This document shows positions 52,336-61,309 of a stretch of 64,000 nucleotides of DNA, one piece after another. A model generated the notes under the pieces. That model was given only the letters and a program-made list of their open reading frames with translations. It had not been told where the DNA came from and ran no database searches. This DNA comes from RYN-230 sp963837515 (lineage in GTDB: Bacteria > Actinomycetota > Actinomycetes > Streptosporangiales > Streptosporangiaceae): assembly GCA_963837515.1 (NCBI GenBank), contig CAWINT010000003.1, forward strand, positions 315,256-379,255, given 5' to 3'. A program made the translations under genes and the position numbers. Each line of letters begins with the position of its first letter. Position 1 is the first letter of the stretch.

Positions 52336-54480
52336 CTATTCGCCGCCGAACTTTTTGATCTCCTCGAACTCGGCCTCGGTCAACTCGCGCGGCACGTCGT
52401 CGTTGGCGACCTTCGCGCTCTGCACGTGATGGCGGATGTCGTTGACGACCTCGGGGTTGGCCAGGGTGGTGACGTCGCCGACGTCGGCGAAGTTGGAGAC
52501 CGATGCGATCACCCGGCGCATGATCTTGCCGGATCTGGTCTTGGGCATGTCGGGCACGATCCACACGTTCTTGGGCCGGGCGATCTTGCCGATCTCGGTT
52601 TCGATCGCCTTGCTGACTTTGCCCTCCATCTCCTTGCTCGGCTCGAAGCCCGGCTTGAGCGAGACGTACACCTCTACGACGCGGCCGCGGATGTCGTCGA
52701 TCACCGGGACCGCGGCCGCCTCGGCAACCTCGGGAACGGTCAGCGCGGCGGACTCGATCTCTTTGGTCCCCAGCCGGTGCCCGGCGACATTGATCACGTC
52801 GTCAACCCGGCCCAGGATCCGGAAGTAGCCGTCGGCCGCCTGGACAGCGCCGTCGCCGGCGAAGTACGGCCAGTCGCGCCAGTCCTTGCTCTCCGGATCC
52901 TGGTTGTATTTCCGGTAGTAGGTGTCAACGAACCGCTCCGGCTGGCCCCAGATGGTCTGGAAGATGCCCGGCCAGGGGTTGCGGATGCAGATGTTGCCGG
53001 CCTTGCCGCTCCCTTTAGACACTTCGTTGCCATCCTCGTCGTAGATCACCGGGTAGACACCCAGAACGCCGGGCCCGCAGCTACCCGGCTTCATCGGCTG
53101 CAGCGCAGGCAGCGTGCTGCCCAGGAATCCGCCGTTCTCGGTCTGCCACCAGGTATCCACGATGGCCGCCTCGCCCTTGCCGACCTCGGAGTGGTACCAC
53201 CGCCAGACCTCGGGCTCGATCGGCTCGCCGACGGTGGTCATGTGCTTGAAGTGGTAGGTGTACTTCTTCGGCTCCTCCGGGCCGACCTTGCGCAGCATCC
53301 GGATCGACGTGGGCGAGGTGTGGAAGATGTTCACGTCGAGCTGCTCGGCGATCCGCCAGGGGCGCCCGCCGTCGGGATAGTTGGGCACTCCCTCGTAGAT
53401 CACCGTCGTGGTGCCGAGCGCCAGCGGGCCGTAGACGATGTAGGAATGGCCGGTGATCCAGCCGATGTCGGCCATGCACCAGTACACGTCGTCAGGGTGG
53501 ATGTCCTGGTAGTACTTCGACGTCCCGGTCACGTAGGCGAGGTAGCCGCCGGTGGAGTGCACGCAGCCCTTGGGGCGGCCGGTGGTGCCGCTGGTGTACA
53601 TCAGGAACAGCGGCGCCTCGGCGGGCATCGACACCGGCTCGACGGTCTTCCCGCCGTGCTCGGCGAGCAGCTCGTCAACGAAGACGTCGCGGCCCTCGGC
53701 CATCGGGGTCGCCGACGCATACTGCCCGGCGTGGCGCCGCCAGACCAGCACCTTGTCAACCTCCTGGCCCTCCTGGCGAGCCGCCGCGAGCGCCTCGTCG
53801 GCCTTGACCTTGTGATCGGCCAGCTGGCCGGCCCGGTAGTAACCGTCCATGGTGATCAGGAAGCGGCTGCCGGAGTCGGCGATCCTGTGCCCGCACGCGG
53901 TGCCGCTGAAGCCGCCGAACACCTGCGAGTGGATCACCCCGAGCCGGGCACAGGCCAGCATGGTAACCGGCAGCTCGGGCACCATCGGCAGATGCAGGGT
54001 CACCCGGTCGCCGGCCTGAAGGCCAAGCGAATCACGCAGCACCGCGGCGAACTCGTTCACCTGGCGGCGCAACTCTGCATAGCTGATGTGCACCGGCTCG
54101 TCGGATTCCGGCTCCGGCACGAAGATGATCGCTGTCTTGTCCGGGGCGGCCTGCGCGTGCCGGTCCACGCAGTTGTAGGAGGCATTCAGCTTGCCGCCGA
54201 CGAACCATTTCCAGAACGGCGGGTTGCTGGTGTCCAGCGTCGTGTGCCAGGGCGCATCCCAGCTGAGCAGGTCCGCGTACTCGGTGAAGCAGTCGGGGAA
54301 TCTGTCCTCACTGAACCGGTCGAAGATGGCAGGATCGGCCGCGTTGGCCTGGGCAACGAACGCCTCCGGAGGCCGGATGTACTCCTCCTCACGCCAGTGC
54401 ACCGCAATCTGCGCCTCGGAGACGGAAGCCTCCCGAATCTGGGCCTCGGTGAACTGCGGCGGCCTCTGACTTTCTGCCAT
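52336..54480 (-). CDS. acsA: Acetyl-CoA synthetase
   Basis: This 714-residue enzyme makes acetyl-CoA from acetate, ATP and CoA. The AMP-binding motif YTSGTTGRPKG is at about residue 293. Other core motifs (WITGHSYIVYGPL, TVGEPIEPEVWRWY, DTWWQTENGG) follow. Near the end lies PKTRSGKIMRR (about residue 650), whose lysine is the site of regulatory acetylation in this family. Length and motif order fit the ANL superfamily and the frame is intact. The start ATG 54480 is followed by a family-type opening. Confidence 0.93.
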   Translation of the reverse strand: MAESQRPPQFTEAQIREASVSEAQIAVHWREEEYIRPPEAFVAQANAADPAIFDRFSEDRFPDCFTEYADLLSWDAPWHTTLDTSNPPFWKWFVGGKLNASYNCVDRHAQAAPDKTAIIFVPEPESDEPVHISYAELRRQVNEFAAVLRDSLGLQAGDRVTLHLPMVPELPVTMLACARLGVIHSQVFGGFSGTACGHRIADSGSRFLITMDGYYRAGQLADHKVKADEALAAARQEGQEVDKVLVWRRHAGQYASATPMAEGRDVFVDELLAEHGGKTVEPVSMPAEAPLFLMYTSGTTGRPKGCVHSTGGYLAYVTGTSKYYQDIHPDDVYWCMADIGWITGHSYIVYGPLALGTTTVIYEGVPNYPDGGRPWRIAEQLDVNIFHTSPTSIRMLRKVGPEEPKKYTYHFKHMTTVGEPIEPEVWRWYHSEVGKGEAAIVDTWWQTENGGFLGSTLPALQPMKPGSCGPGVLGVYPVIYDEDGNEVSKGSGKAGNICIRNPWPGIFQTIWGQPERFVDTYYRKYNQDPESKDWRDWPYFAGDGAVQAADGYFRILGRVDDVINVAGHRLGTKEIESAALTVPEVAEAAAVPVIDDIRGRVVEVYVSLKPGFEPSKEMEGKVSKAIETEIGKIARPKNVWIVPDMPKTRSGKIMRRVIASVSNFADVGDVTTLANPEVVNDIRHHVQSAKVANDDVPRELTEAEFEEIKKFGGE

Positions 54481-54533
54481 TGTCTTGTCCTCTCACCGGA
54501 AGATAACTTTCCGAGAACCGGGGGCAGGCCTGT

Positions 54534-54827
54534 CTAAGCTTCCTTGAGCAGGCCCGCGCACACACCGAACTGGTGCAACTCCGCGCAGACCGCCGCCTGC
54601 CGGGTGAACGCCACCGCGTCGCCCCGGGTCAGCGACTCCCAGCACAAGCCGTCCGCCAATGCCAGCGCGTCCACAGTCACCGACCGCAGCGCCTGGATGG
54701 GTTCGGTCTCCGCCGCGTGCCGCAGGGACCACGCAGCACACCTGGCTGCCTTCGTGGTAGTGACGGCCTCAACGTTAGAAAGCAGCACCGACAACTCCCC
54801 GGCCAGATACTGCTGTGTCATTCCCAT
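54534..54827 (-). CDS. Small actinobacterial protein of unknown function
   Basis: The 97-residue product starts MGMTQQYLAGELSVLLSNVE and contains LALADGLCWESLTRGDAVAF and ELHQFGVCAGLL. I remember similar short proteins, without known function, in many actinobacteria. ATG 54827 was chosen over 54854, which lacks any upstream signal; the choice is uncertain. It lies 53 bases before the acs gene on the same strand. Confidence 0.55.
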   Translation of the reverse strand: MGMTQQYLAGELSVLLSNVEAVTTTKAARCAAWSLRHAAETEPIQALRSVTVDALALADGLCWESLTRGDAVAFTRQAAVCAELHQFGVCAGLLKEA

Positions 54828-54880
54828 CGCCACCCCGCCGACTCGTGCCGTCATAGCCGGTTTTCTGCGGCCGGTTCATG

Positions 54881-55033
54881 TCACGGGCGGGACCGTGCCG
54901 CTGCCCACGCCAAGCCGCACCTGAGCATCTCCGCGAAGGCGTGCTCGCAGCCAACGACCAGCTCAGGCGCCCGTGCCGAAGCAGGATGGCGCAGCATCGT
55001 GAAATCTCCTGCGTTCAGCTGGCGTAACGACAT
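54881..55033 (-). CDS. Possible small protein, unknown function
   Basis: A 50-residue frame starts at ATG 55033, after AGGGAGGG at a longer than usual distance. It reads SLRQLNAGDFTMLRHPA and later VVGCEHAFAEMLRCGL. The family is not recognised. The frame could equally be non-coding. Confidence 0.3.
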   Translation of the reverse strand: MSLRQLNAGDFTMLRHPASARAPELVVGCEHAFAEMLRCGLAWAAARSRP

Positions 55034-55368
55034 GGTCACCCCCAGCCCTCCCTGGCCAGCACAGCGCCGGCATCCCTCACATGGCCACATCGCGTGGCCG
55101 TCACCGCAATGCTGCGTCAAGACCGACAAACAGCCCCAGCCTTATACCACTAGCTGAGCAATTGTCAACTTTAGCAACCCATTGCGGAGGAGGCTAGGTG
55201 CGGACCCGCGGATCCTGCGGCGCAAACCGGCCAGGGCGTGACAGCGATCGCCCGGTCACGCTATCGTCCGCGTCCGCGGCGGCACGGCGGGCGCACCTCG
55301 TCGTTATCCTACGGTCGTGAACGGTGACGGTCATGAAGAATGTATCCGGCACCCTCAGCCCCTACGAC

Positions 55369-56909
55369 CTCGACTTTCTCACTTATGCGGCTGGGCTCTC
55401 CCAGGCCAGGCGGATGGCGCTGATTTCTGCGGGGGTCAGCTGGTCAGCGTGAGGTTGCCGATATTTCGCGGCGATCAGGACGCGCCTGAGTTTGGCGGTC
55501 ATGCCGGCGGTGGAGGGTTCGGTCTTGGTGGCGTACCAGGGGGCTCGCGCCCGGTGCTCATCGACGTCGGAGGGGTCGTGGCCGGCGGTGGCGTACCAGA
55601 GGATGGCCAGGGTCTGGCAGGCCAGGGTGAACGGGATGGTGGCGCGGACCGCGCGGGCGGTGCGGTTGCGGGCCTGCCCGGCGCCGAAGACCTGCCGGGC
55701 GTCCTCGAACGCGACCTCGATGGACCATCTGGCCGCGTACCGCTCGATGATAGCGGCGGGGCTGGCGTCCAGGTCGGTGGTGACCAGGGCGATGTCGTAG
55801 CCGGTGCGCGAGCGGTCGCGGACCAGAACGACCTGGACCGGGCGGGAGCCGAAGACGGAGTGCCACAGGCAGGTGAACGCGGCGGCCTGCACGGCAGCGG
55901 TTTTCCGGTAGCGGGTCACGGTGACCGGCGTGAAGCTGGCTGCCGCGGCGAGAGCGGGCAGGGCGGGCAACCGGGCGCCCTTGACGCGGGGCCGTCCGCG
56001 GCGGCCGGTGCGCGGCGGCGGCAGCTCGTGCAAGGCGGCGTCCTTGCGCAGCCTGGTCGTCCAGGTCACCGTAGCGGGCAGCTTCCGGAGTTCTTTCCCG
56101 GCGTAGGCAGCATCGGCCACCACGCAGATGGTGCGGCCAGGCAGCGCGGCGGCGAGGTCTTCTGCGATGCGGCGGGCCAGCCACAGCCGGGACTTTGAGT
56201 TTGTGCCCTTGACCACGAGCCTGGCGAGCACCGGCAGGCACACCGGGCGGGACAGTACCGGCAGCGTAACGATGATCCCGGCGATGACCCAGTTGTTCCC
56301 GTACCCGGTCTTGTCCTTCCCCGCCCCGGACCCGTCGTGGAACCACGATGCCGCCCAGACCTTCTTGCCCCGGCGGCGGAACAGCGTGTCATCAACCGCC
56401 ACCGTCACCGGCTCCCCGGCCGGGACCAGCAGCGCCACCACCAGGCGGGCCAGGGCAAGGCCGAGGTCAGCGGGCTGCCACCGGGCGCGGGCGAAGAAAT
56501 AGTGCGCCCGGTGGTGCGGCCAGGCGCGGGACAGGCCTGCGCCGGTCAGCATCCCGCACACCGTCCGCCGCCCGGTCTGCGCCCAGAACCCGCAGGCCAG
56601 CGCGCAGAACGTGCGGTACGACGGGGCGGTGAAACACGGCTGGAACCAGACCAGCAGCACCTGCAGGGATACAGGTAGGGTCACGTCCGGGAGCATCGGC
56701 GGGATTCCGTTCGCAAGGCGGTCTCACAAGCACCGCCGATGCTCCCGCCATCACCAGGCGCACTGACCAATATCCGCGTTGCAGCAGCTCATGCCGTGTG
56801 TCGCGACCGCCCTGTCCCGTCAGGCCCTTTGAGGTGCCCCGAAGCCACCGGCAGCCTGTACTACCGGGCTGTCCGCAGATCCACCAACTCGAAAAGTGCG
56901 AAAGTCGAG
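55369..56909. mobile_element. Intact insertion sequence with 7-bp target duplication
   Basis: The 16-base ends at 55369-55384 and 56894-56909 are inverted repeats with one mismatch (CTCGACTTTCTCACTT against CTCGACTTTCGCACTT). They are flanked directly by CTACGAC at 55362-55368 and 56910-56916, a 7-base target duplication. The length (1541 bp) and the single intact transposase gene indicate a complete element. The left repeat overlaps the transposase stop codon. Confidence 0.88.
55383..56696 (-). CDS. DDE transposase, IS4/IS701-like
   Basis: This 437-residue transposase has the acidic residues of a DDE enzyme in VAVDDTLFRRRGKKVW (about residue 100), VVADAAYAGKEL (about 190) and WSIEVAFEDARQVFG (about 340). 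The pattern is that of the IS4/IS701 superfamily. The frame is intact and bounded by clear ends. Start ATG 56696. Confidence 0.85.
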   Translation of the reverse strand: MLPDVTLPVSLQVLLVWFQPCFTAPSYRTFCALACGFWAQTGRRTVCGMLTGAGLSRAWPHHRAHYFFARARWQPADLGLALARLVVALLVPAGEPVTVAVDDTLFRRRGKKVWAASWFHDGSGAGKDKTGYGNNWVIAGIIVTLPVLSRPVCLPVLARLVVKGTNSKSRLWLARRIAEDLAAALPGRTICVVADAAYAGKELRKLPATVTWTTRLRKDAALHELPPPRTGRRGRPRVKGARLPALPALAAAASFTPVTVTRYRKTAAVQAAAFTCLWHSVFGSRPVQVVLVRDRSRTGYDIALVTTDLDASPAAIIERYAARWSIEVAFEDARQVFGAGQARNRTARAVRATIPFTLACQTLAILWYATAGHDPSDVDEHRARAPWYATKTEPSTAGMTAKLRRVLIAAKYRQPHADQLTPAEISAIRLAWESPAA

Positions 56910-57000
56910 CTACGACCGGATACCCGGCCGTCCCGCAGGCCACTGCCACGGCCGCCAGCACCACGAGAAGCCGCAGCCTGGCGAACACACCCGCCCATTT

Positions 57001-57040
57001 CAACCAGCAGTGGCTCACCTCAACCAGCAGTGGCTCACCC
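57001..57040. repeat. 20-bp tandem duplication
   Basis: A 20-base unit (CAACCAGCAGTGGCTCACC plus one base) occurs twice in direct tandem at 57001-57020 and 57021-57040, differing only in the last base. It lies in an otherwise gene-free stretch between two insertion sequences; no function is apparent. Confidence 0.8.
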
Positions 57041-57714
57041 AGATGGGCGCAGCTGGCACGTCCCCTCACCGCCGAGTCCATCCAGTGGCCCGCCCTCACC
57101 GGTGACCATGAAGCCTGCTGCTGCGCGCACCGGGCGGCACCTCAGGCGAGTGGCCCCTGGCAAAGGGGAGCTGCCGGCATTTGGGGTGGCGGACAAGCGC
57201 CGGGACGGTGCACTGGCTGCAGTAAGCGCCCATGAAGCCGTATGGCAGTACCCGAACAGATAATCTGCGCGCCTCCACCACTGGGCTCCCTCGCCAAACG
57301 TCACGCAAATATTCGGCGATCCGGCGTGCTCCCGGGGGGTAGCGTGCTTGGTCAATTTGAGGAGTTGCTCCTCACGTTGCGTGACTGCGCGTCTGCGCTG
57401 ACGGTGAGGTGAATCATCGTCGCTGGGGCCTCGGCAGGGCCAGCCTCCTGGGTCTCAGCCCGACCCGGGAGGTGCCCGATGACCACCACGACCTCGCCTG
57501 CTGCCCTCGTCCCGGGTGCGCCGGTGTTCACCAACACCGAGCGGCTGGCATTGGCCGGGTTCCTGGCCGGACATAGCGGTCTGACCCGCGAAGCCTACGA
57601 ACTGGACCTGCGCCAGTACGCTAGTTGGTGCCACCAGCACCACCCGCGCCTGTTCCAGGCCGCCGCGCCGACATCGAATGTTTCGCCCGCGAATTGGAGA
57701 CCCGCGGCCGGGCC

Positions 57715-59291
57715 CGGTACTACAGTCCCGGTTGGTTACATGAGAGCCTCCTTTCTGCCGAGCGGGACCAGGTGACGCGGGGGGCTTTGAGCCGCGTGTG
57801 GTAGTGGTGCCACCGGGCGCGGGCCTGGTGTTGCCGTCGCCACCGTGACCAGGCGTAGCCGAGGTCGCGGGCGGCGCGGCTCATCGAGGTGGTGGCCAGG
57901 CGGGCCAGGCGGCGGGCCTCAGGGACGCTGACCTTGACCAGGCCGGGGTCATCGCCGGGGGCTGGTCGTCCACGGTGGCGGGCAGCTTGCCGGTGTCCCG
58001 CCAGGCCGCGGGCTGGGCGGTGCTGGCCGCGGGCGGGTCTTCAGCGGGCGGGGCCGGGCGGGCGGCGGCGATCGCCAGCAGCGCCTGGGCGCACATGGAC
58101 AGCACAGTGTGCCGGTGGAAGGAGGGCCAGGTCCGGACCTGGTGCTGGTCCAGGCCGGCCTGCCCCTTTCCCTGCTGCAGGCATTCCTCCACCGGCCATC
58201 TCTTCCCGGCGACCTTGATCAGGATGGGCAGGGACACCGGCCGGTGCCGCGGCGCATGGCAGTAGAAGAACGCCAGGTCAGAAGGGTCGGACAGGTTGCG
58301 GCGGATCAGCACCCAGTGCCGCGGTGAAGCGGTCGCGGCCCAGGCCCACGCGTAGTCGCGGTGGCCCTTGCAGCCGGGCCCGCACGAGCGGGTCTCCCAC
58401 GCCGTGCCCGGGACCATCGCGGCCACGGCGGCTGCGGTCGTCCTGCGCCCGGAGAGCAGGGTGACGGTGAAGTTCACCGGGACCGCGAGCACGTACCCCT
58501 TCCCGGCCTTCTCACATGCCTGGCGCCGCTTGGAGCTGCGGCCGTACACCTCATCGGCGGCCGCCCAGGCGAACGGGACGCCCCCGCCGGCCGCGCCGGT
58601 GATCATCGCGGTGCCCAGGGCCGGCTTTGTGGTGAACTCCGCCTCGCCCGGGACATGCGCCCGCTCCCGCCGCGCCCGGTCCGCGCACCACGACTTCGGC
58701 AGGTAGAGCCGGAAATCGAACAGCGCGTGCGCGCGGGCGGTGACGTAGGCGGCGAACACCACGGTCTGGCAGTTCTCCACCTGGCCGGTGATCCCGGCAT
58801 GCTGCCGGGCTACTCCCACCGTGGCGGTGCCCTTTTTCAGCTCGGCGGTCTCATCCAGCACCACGATGACCTCTGGGTCACCCAGCCGCGCCAGGATGAA
58901 CCGCCGCAGCGCGGGCAGCGCCGCCGTCCAGTCCCAGGCGTGCTCGGCCAGCAGCGCCTGCATCCGCCGCGGCTTGGCGTGCCCGGCCGCCTCCGCCAGC
59001 TGCCAGCACGACTTGCGGTCCCCGCACTCTGCCAGCAGCGCCCCGATGTACGCGAACGCCGTCAGCCGCGACCTGGCCTGCGCAAACACCGGCGCGAGCA
59101 GGCCGCGCAGGTCACCGTGAAGTTTCTCCAGCCACGCCCGGTCTTCTACGATGGCCCCGGCGGCCACCTCGTTGTCTTGTCTTGTCACGAAGCATGATCA
59201 TGGGGTGGCCGTTCGTGCATCGCTCGCAACGCAACGCCGGTCACACCAGGATCGGCCTGCCCCTAGATCACAAACCCGGACTGTAGTACCG
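57715..59291. mobile_element. IS701-like insertion sequence inside the recombinase gene
   Basis: The ends are imperfect inverted repeats (CGGTACTACAGTCC, then 5 of 7 further positions matching) at 57715-57735 and 59271-59291. They are flanked by GGCC at 57711-57714 and 59292-59295, a 4-base target duplication as expected of IS701-type elements. Removing the element and one GGCC restores the recombinase reading GRA-TITRRL. The element carries one intact transposase gene. Confidence 0.88.
57881..59188 (-). CDS. IS701-family DDE transposase
   Basis: The 435-residue protein has the DDE_5 pattern: VIVVLDETAELKKGTATVGV with the first aspartate (about residue 107), then FAWAAADEVYGRSSKRRQ and RWPVEECLQQGKGQAGLDQH with the glutamate. 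It is intact and lies within its own inverted repeats, so it may be active. It is oriented opposite to the disrupted recombinase. Confidence 0.88.
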   Translation of the reverse strand: MTRQDNEVAAGAIVEDRAWLEKLHGDLRGLLAPVFAQARSRLTAFAYIGALLAECGDRKSCWQLAEAAGHAKPRRMQALLAEHAWDWTAALPALRRFILARLGDPEVIVVLDETAELKKGTATVGVARQHAGITGQVENCQTVVFAAYVTARAHALFDFRLYLPKSWCADRARRERAHVPGEAEFTTKPALGTAMITGAAGGGVPFAWAAADEVYGRSSKRRQACEKAGKGYVLAVPVNFTVTLLSGRRTTAAAVAAMVPGTAWETRSCGPGCKGHRDYAWAWAATASPRHWVLIRRNLSDPSDLAFFYCHAPRHRPVSLPILIKVAGKRWPVEECLQQGKGQAGLDQHQVRTWPSFHRHTVLSMCAQALLAIAAARPAPPAEDPPAASTAQPAAWRDTGKLPATVDDQPPAMTPAWSRSASLRPAAWPAWPPPR

Positions 59292-59561
59292 GGCCACCAT
59301 CACCCGGCGCCTGTGCACTATCGCCGGGTTCTACCCGTACGCGGGCAGCCGCCGCGGCGGCGCAATTTCGCCTCGGTGATGGCCTGGGCGGTGGAGGCGG
59401 TAGCCGACTATGTGAACAACATCCGGCCCCGCTTCGGCATACCGCTGCGACACCTCGACGGCCATCTACACCCACGTCAGTTCCGACTTCATGAACACCG
59501 CGCTGTGCAAGGCGATCAGCCCGGCCCTCGGCGCGCCAGGCGGCAACGACAAGGAGTGCTG

Positions 59562-59796
59562 ATGGCGCGCAAGCTGGACTACCGCTGGCACCTGCGGCAG
59601 GTGATGGCCGACCGCGGCATGTTCGCCACAACCGACCTGATTGAGCCGCTGACCGCACGCGGGATCCGGTTGTCTTCCAGCCAGGTCTACCGGCTGGTCG
59701 TGGAACGGCCGGAGCGGCTCAGCCTGAAGATCCTCATGGCGCTGCTGGACATCCTCGGCTGCTCGATGGCCGACCTGATCGAACCCGTAAGCCGTT
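59562..59796 (+). pseudogene. XRE-like HTH regulator, C-terminally replaced
   Basis: The protein begins at ATG 59562 (AAGGAG five bases upstream) and reads YRWHLRQVMADRGMFATTDL and then LSSSQVYRLVVERPERLSLK with LMALLDILGCSMADLIEPV, a Cro/C1-type helix-turn-helix known to travel with the recombinase just upstream. After LIEPV (about 59796) the frame becomes foreign and would only end at 60296, inside the opposite gene. I infer that its tail was replaced by other DNA. Confidence 0.65.
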
Positions 59797-59859
59797 GTGC
59801 GCGACCTGCACCCGCCCCGACCTATCGTTCTGGCGAGGGATCCTGCACTGCCCCCTCGC

Positions 59860-59935
59860 CGGCCACTCCCACAAGCGGATCAAGCGCCGGCCCATTCTCG
59901 GCGGCCTCATCAACGAATACCAGCGGGCCGCGTAG
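59860..59935 (+). pseudogene. Transposase C-terminal tail
   Basis: One frame reads HKRIKRRPILGGLINEYQRA and ends with TAG at about 59935. The same ending occurs in other integrase-type transposases in this window. It is the probable source of the foreign end of the HTH gene. Confidence 0.4.
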
Positions 59936-60034
59936 AAGCCCAGGTCAGCACCCGGCGGCCCAGTCCTGGAACCCCACAGGCCGGTTCACCTCGGCCGCAG
60001 TACCTCTGGCGGGGTACTCTCGCGCGATACCCGC

Positions 60035-61159
60035 TCACCCTGCCCGGGCGGCGGCTGCGGCGGTGAGACGGAAGGTGGTGCCGACGCTGTTCTGGATGAA
60101 CGCGCCGGGCAGGCGGCGGGCGATCGCGTGCGTAGCCTTCCAGCCAGTGCAATGGGCCGGGACGATCAGGTCGGGCGCGAGCTGCTCAAGCGCGCTGACG
60201 GTGTCCCCGATGATGGGCTCAAACAGCGGTCCGGTCAGGTGGAACCCGCCGATGACCGCGTGCAGCTTCTGCACGCCGGTCAGGCGCTGGGCATAGCGGC
60301 AGGTATTGATCACGCCGGCGTGCCCGCACCCGGTCAGGACGACCAGCCCGCGCCCGGCGACGTGGGCGATCAGCGCCTGGTCATCCAGGATCAGCGGGTC
60401 CGGTTCCCAGCTTCCACCGCGCCAGGCCTGATGGATCGGGAACCCTTTCTCGAAGCCGGTGACCCGGTTGACCTCCCCGGTGATCAGCACCGACCGGTCG
60501 TACAGGAAGGACGGCTGCCGCTGCTCGATGATGTCAAAGCCGGCGCCTTCCAGGGCGCTACGGCTGGTGGTGGGAAGCTCGAACGGCTCGCCGGGAACGG
60601 CCAGGCGGCGCCGGACCCAGAACTCGGGATGGAGGAGTACCGGCAGGTTCGCCCGGCCCAGCTGGCCGATCAGGCCGGACAGCCCGGTGGTGTGGTCGAA
60701 GTGGCCGTGGCTGCAGACGATGGCCTCGATGTCTGCCGGATCCTTGCCCAGGCGGCGCAGGTTGCCGACGCATCCGGAAGGCGTCAGCCCGGTGTCGTAC
60801 AGCAGCTGCCGCACCCGGCTGCCCTTGCGGATCTCGACGAGTGCGGAGAACCCATGCTGGGCCAGCGGCACGTCGGCCGCCTTGCCGCCGAGTATCGTCG
60901 GGGCCTCCAGCATCGGTGCCAGCCGGGCCATCCCGGCCAGCGGGAGCCGCTTCGCCGGCCCCTCGTCCGGCAGCAGGATGTCCATGACGTTGTCGCAGAC
61001 CGTCAGCACCGACAGCTCATCGACCGGCTCCAGCGGGAGCACGTCGCCCTTCCACTCCACGCTCGCCGGCAACGCTTCCACTGGCGTGACTCCGGCATCG
61101 TTACCGGTGTCGCACACCGCCTGCTCCTCCCTGACCGCACTCAGCCCGGCGTCCGCCAC
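60035..61159 (-). CDS. MBL-fold metallo-hydrolase
   Basis: This 374-residue protein has the metallo-beta-lactamase zinc motif SHGHFDHTTG near residue 148. Further metal-binding histidines lie in LTGCGHAGVINTC and VIGGFHLTG, and in VPAHCTGW near the end. The family is close to the RFAP-synthase-like hydrolases of archaea and bacteria; the substrate is unknown. The start GTG 61159 is the only in-frame choice I could support but has no strong ribosome binding site. Confidence 0.83.
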   Translation of the reverse strand: MADAGLSAVREEQAVCDTGNDAGVTPVEALPASVEWKGDVLPLEPVDELSVLTVCDNVMDILLPDEGPAKRLPLAGMARLAPMLEAPTILGGKAADVPLAQHGFSALVEIRKGSRVRQLLYDTGLTPSGCVGNLRRLGKDPADIEAIVCSHGHFDHTTGLSGLIGQLGRANLPVLLHPEFWVRRRLAVPGEPFELPTTSRSALEGAGFDIIEQRQPSFLYDRSVLITGEVNRVTGFEKGFPIHQAWRGGSWEPDPLILDDQALIAHVAGRGLVVLTGCGHAGVINTCRYAQRLTGVQKLHAVIGGFHLTGPLFEPIIGDTVSALEQLAPDLIVPAHCTGWKATHAIARRLPGAFIQNSVGTTFRLTAAAAARAG

Positions 61160-61309
61160 CTCGGCCGGACGATACCACCACGTCCCGGGCCAGCCGCCTG
61201 TTACCTTCCTTGGGTAGCAGCCCGGGACGGCATTGTTGACCCAGAAGCCGGGGCCTGTACCGCTTCAAACTCGCCGCATGCTGGCTGACCTGGGGATTGA
61301 TGAGGCTGG

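Larger units (their letters stand above)
57479..59559 (+). pseudogene. Tyrosine recombinase gene split by an insertion sequence
   Basis: The N-terminal part starts at ATG 57479 (GGGAGGTG upstream). It reads NTERLALAGFLAGHSGLTRE and YELDLRQYASWCHQHHPRLF, the SAM-like core-binding domain of a tyrosine recombinase, and continues one base off as RADIECFARELETRGRA to 57714. The insertion sequence lies there. Beyond it (59296 on) the same frame goes on ATITRRLCTIAGFYPYA. Further on, VADYVNNIRPRFG and TAIYTHVSSDFMNTALCKAI form the C-terminal catalytic end with the tyrosine. The middle of the catalytic domain is missing, so the gene is inactive. Confidence 0.8.

Noticed and set aside
51964..54537. 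Plus-strand frame of 857 codons
   Set aside because: It lies antisense to acetyl-CoA synthetase, whose motifs prove the other strand.
57001..57040. 20-bp tandem duplication as attachment site or array
   Set aside because: Only two adjacent copies without spacer or associated genes; a simple tandem duplication explains it.
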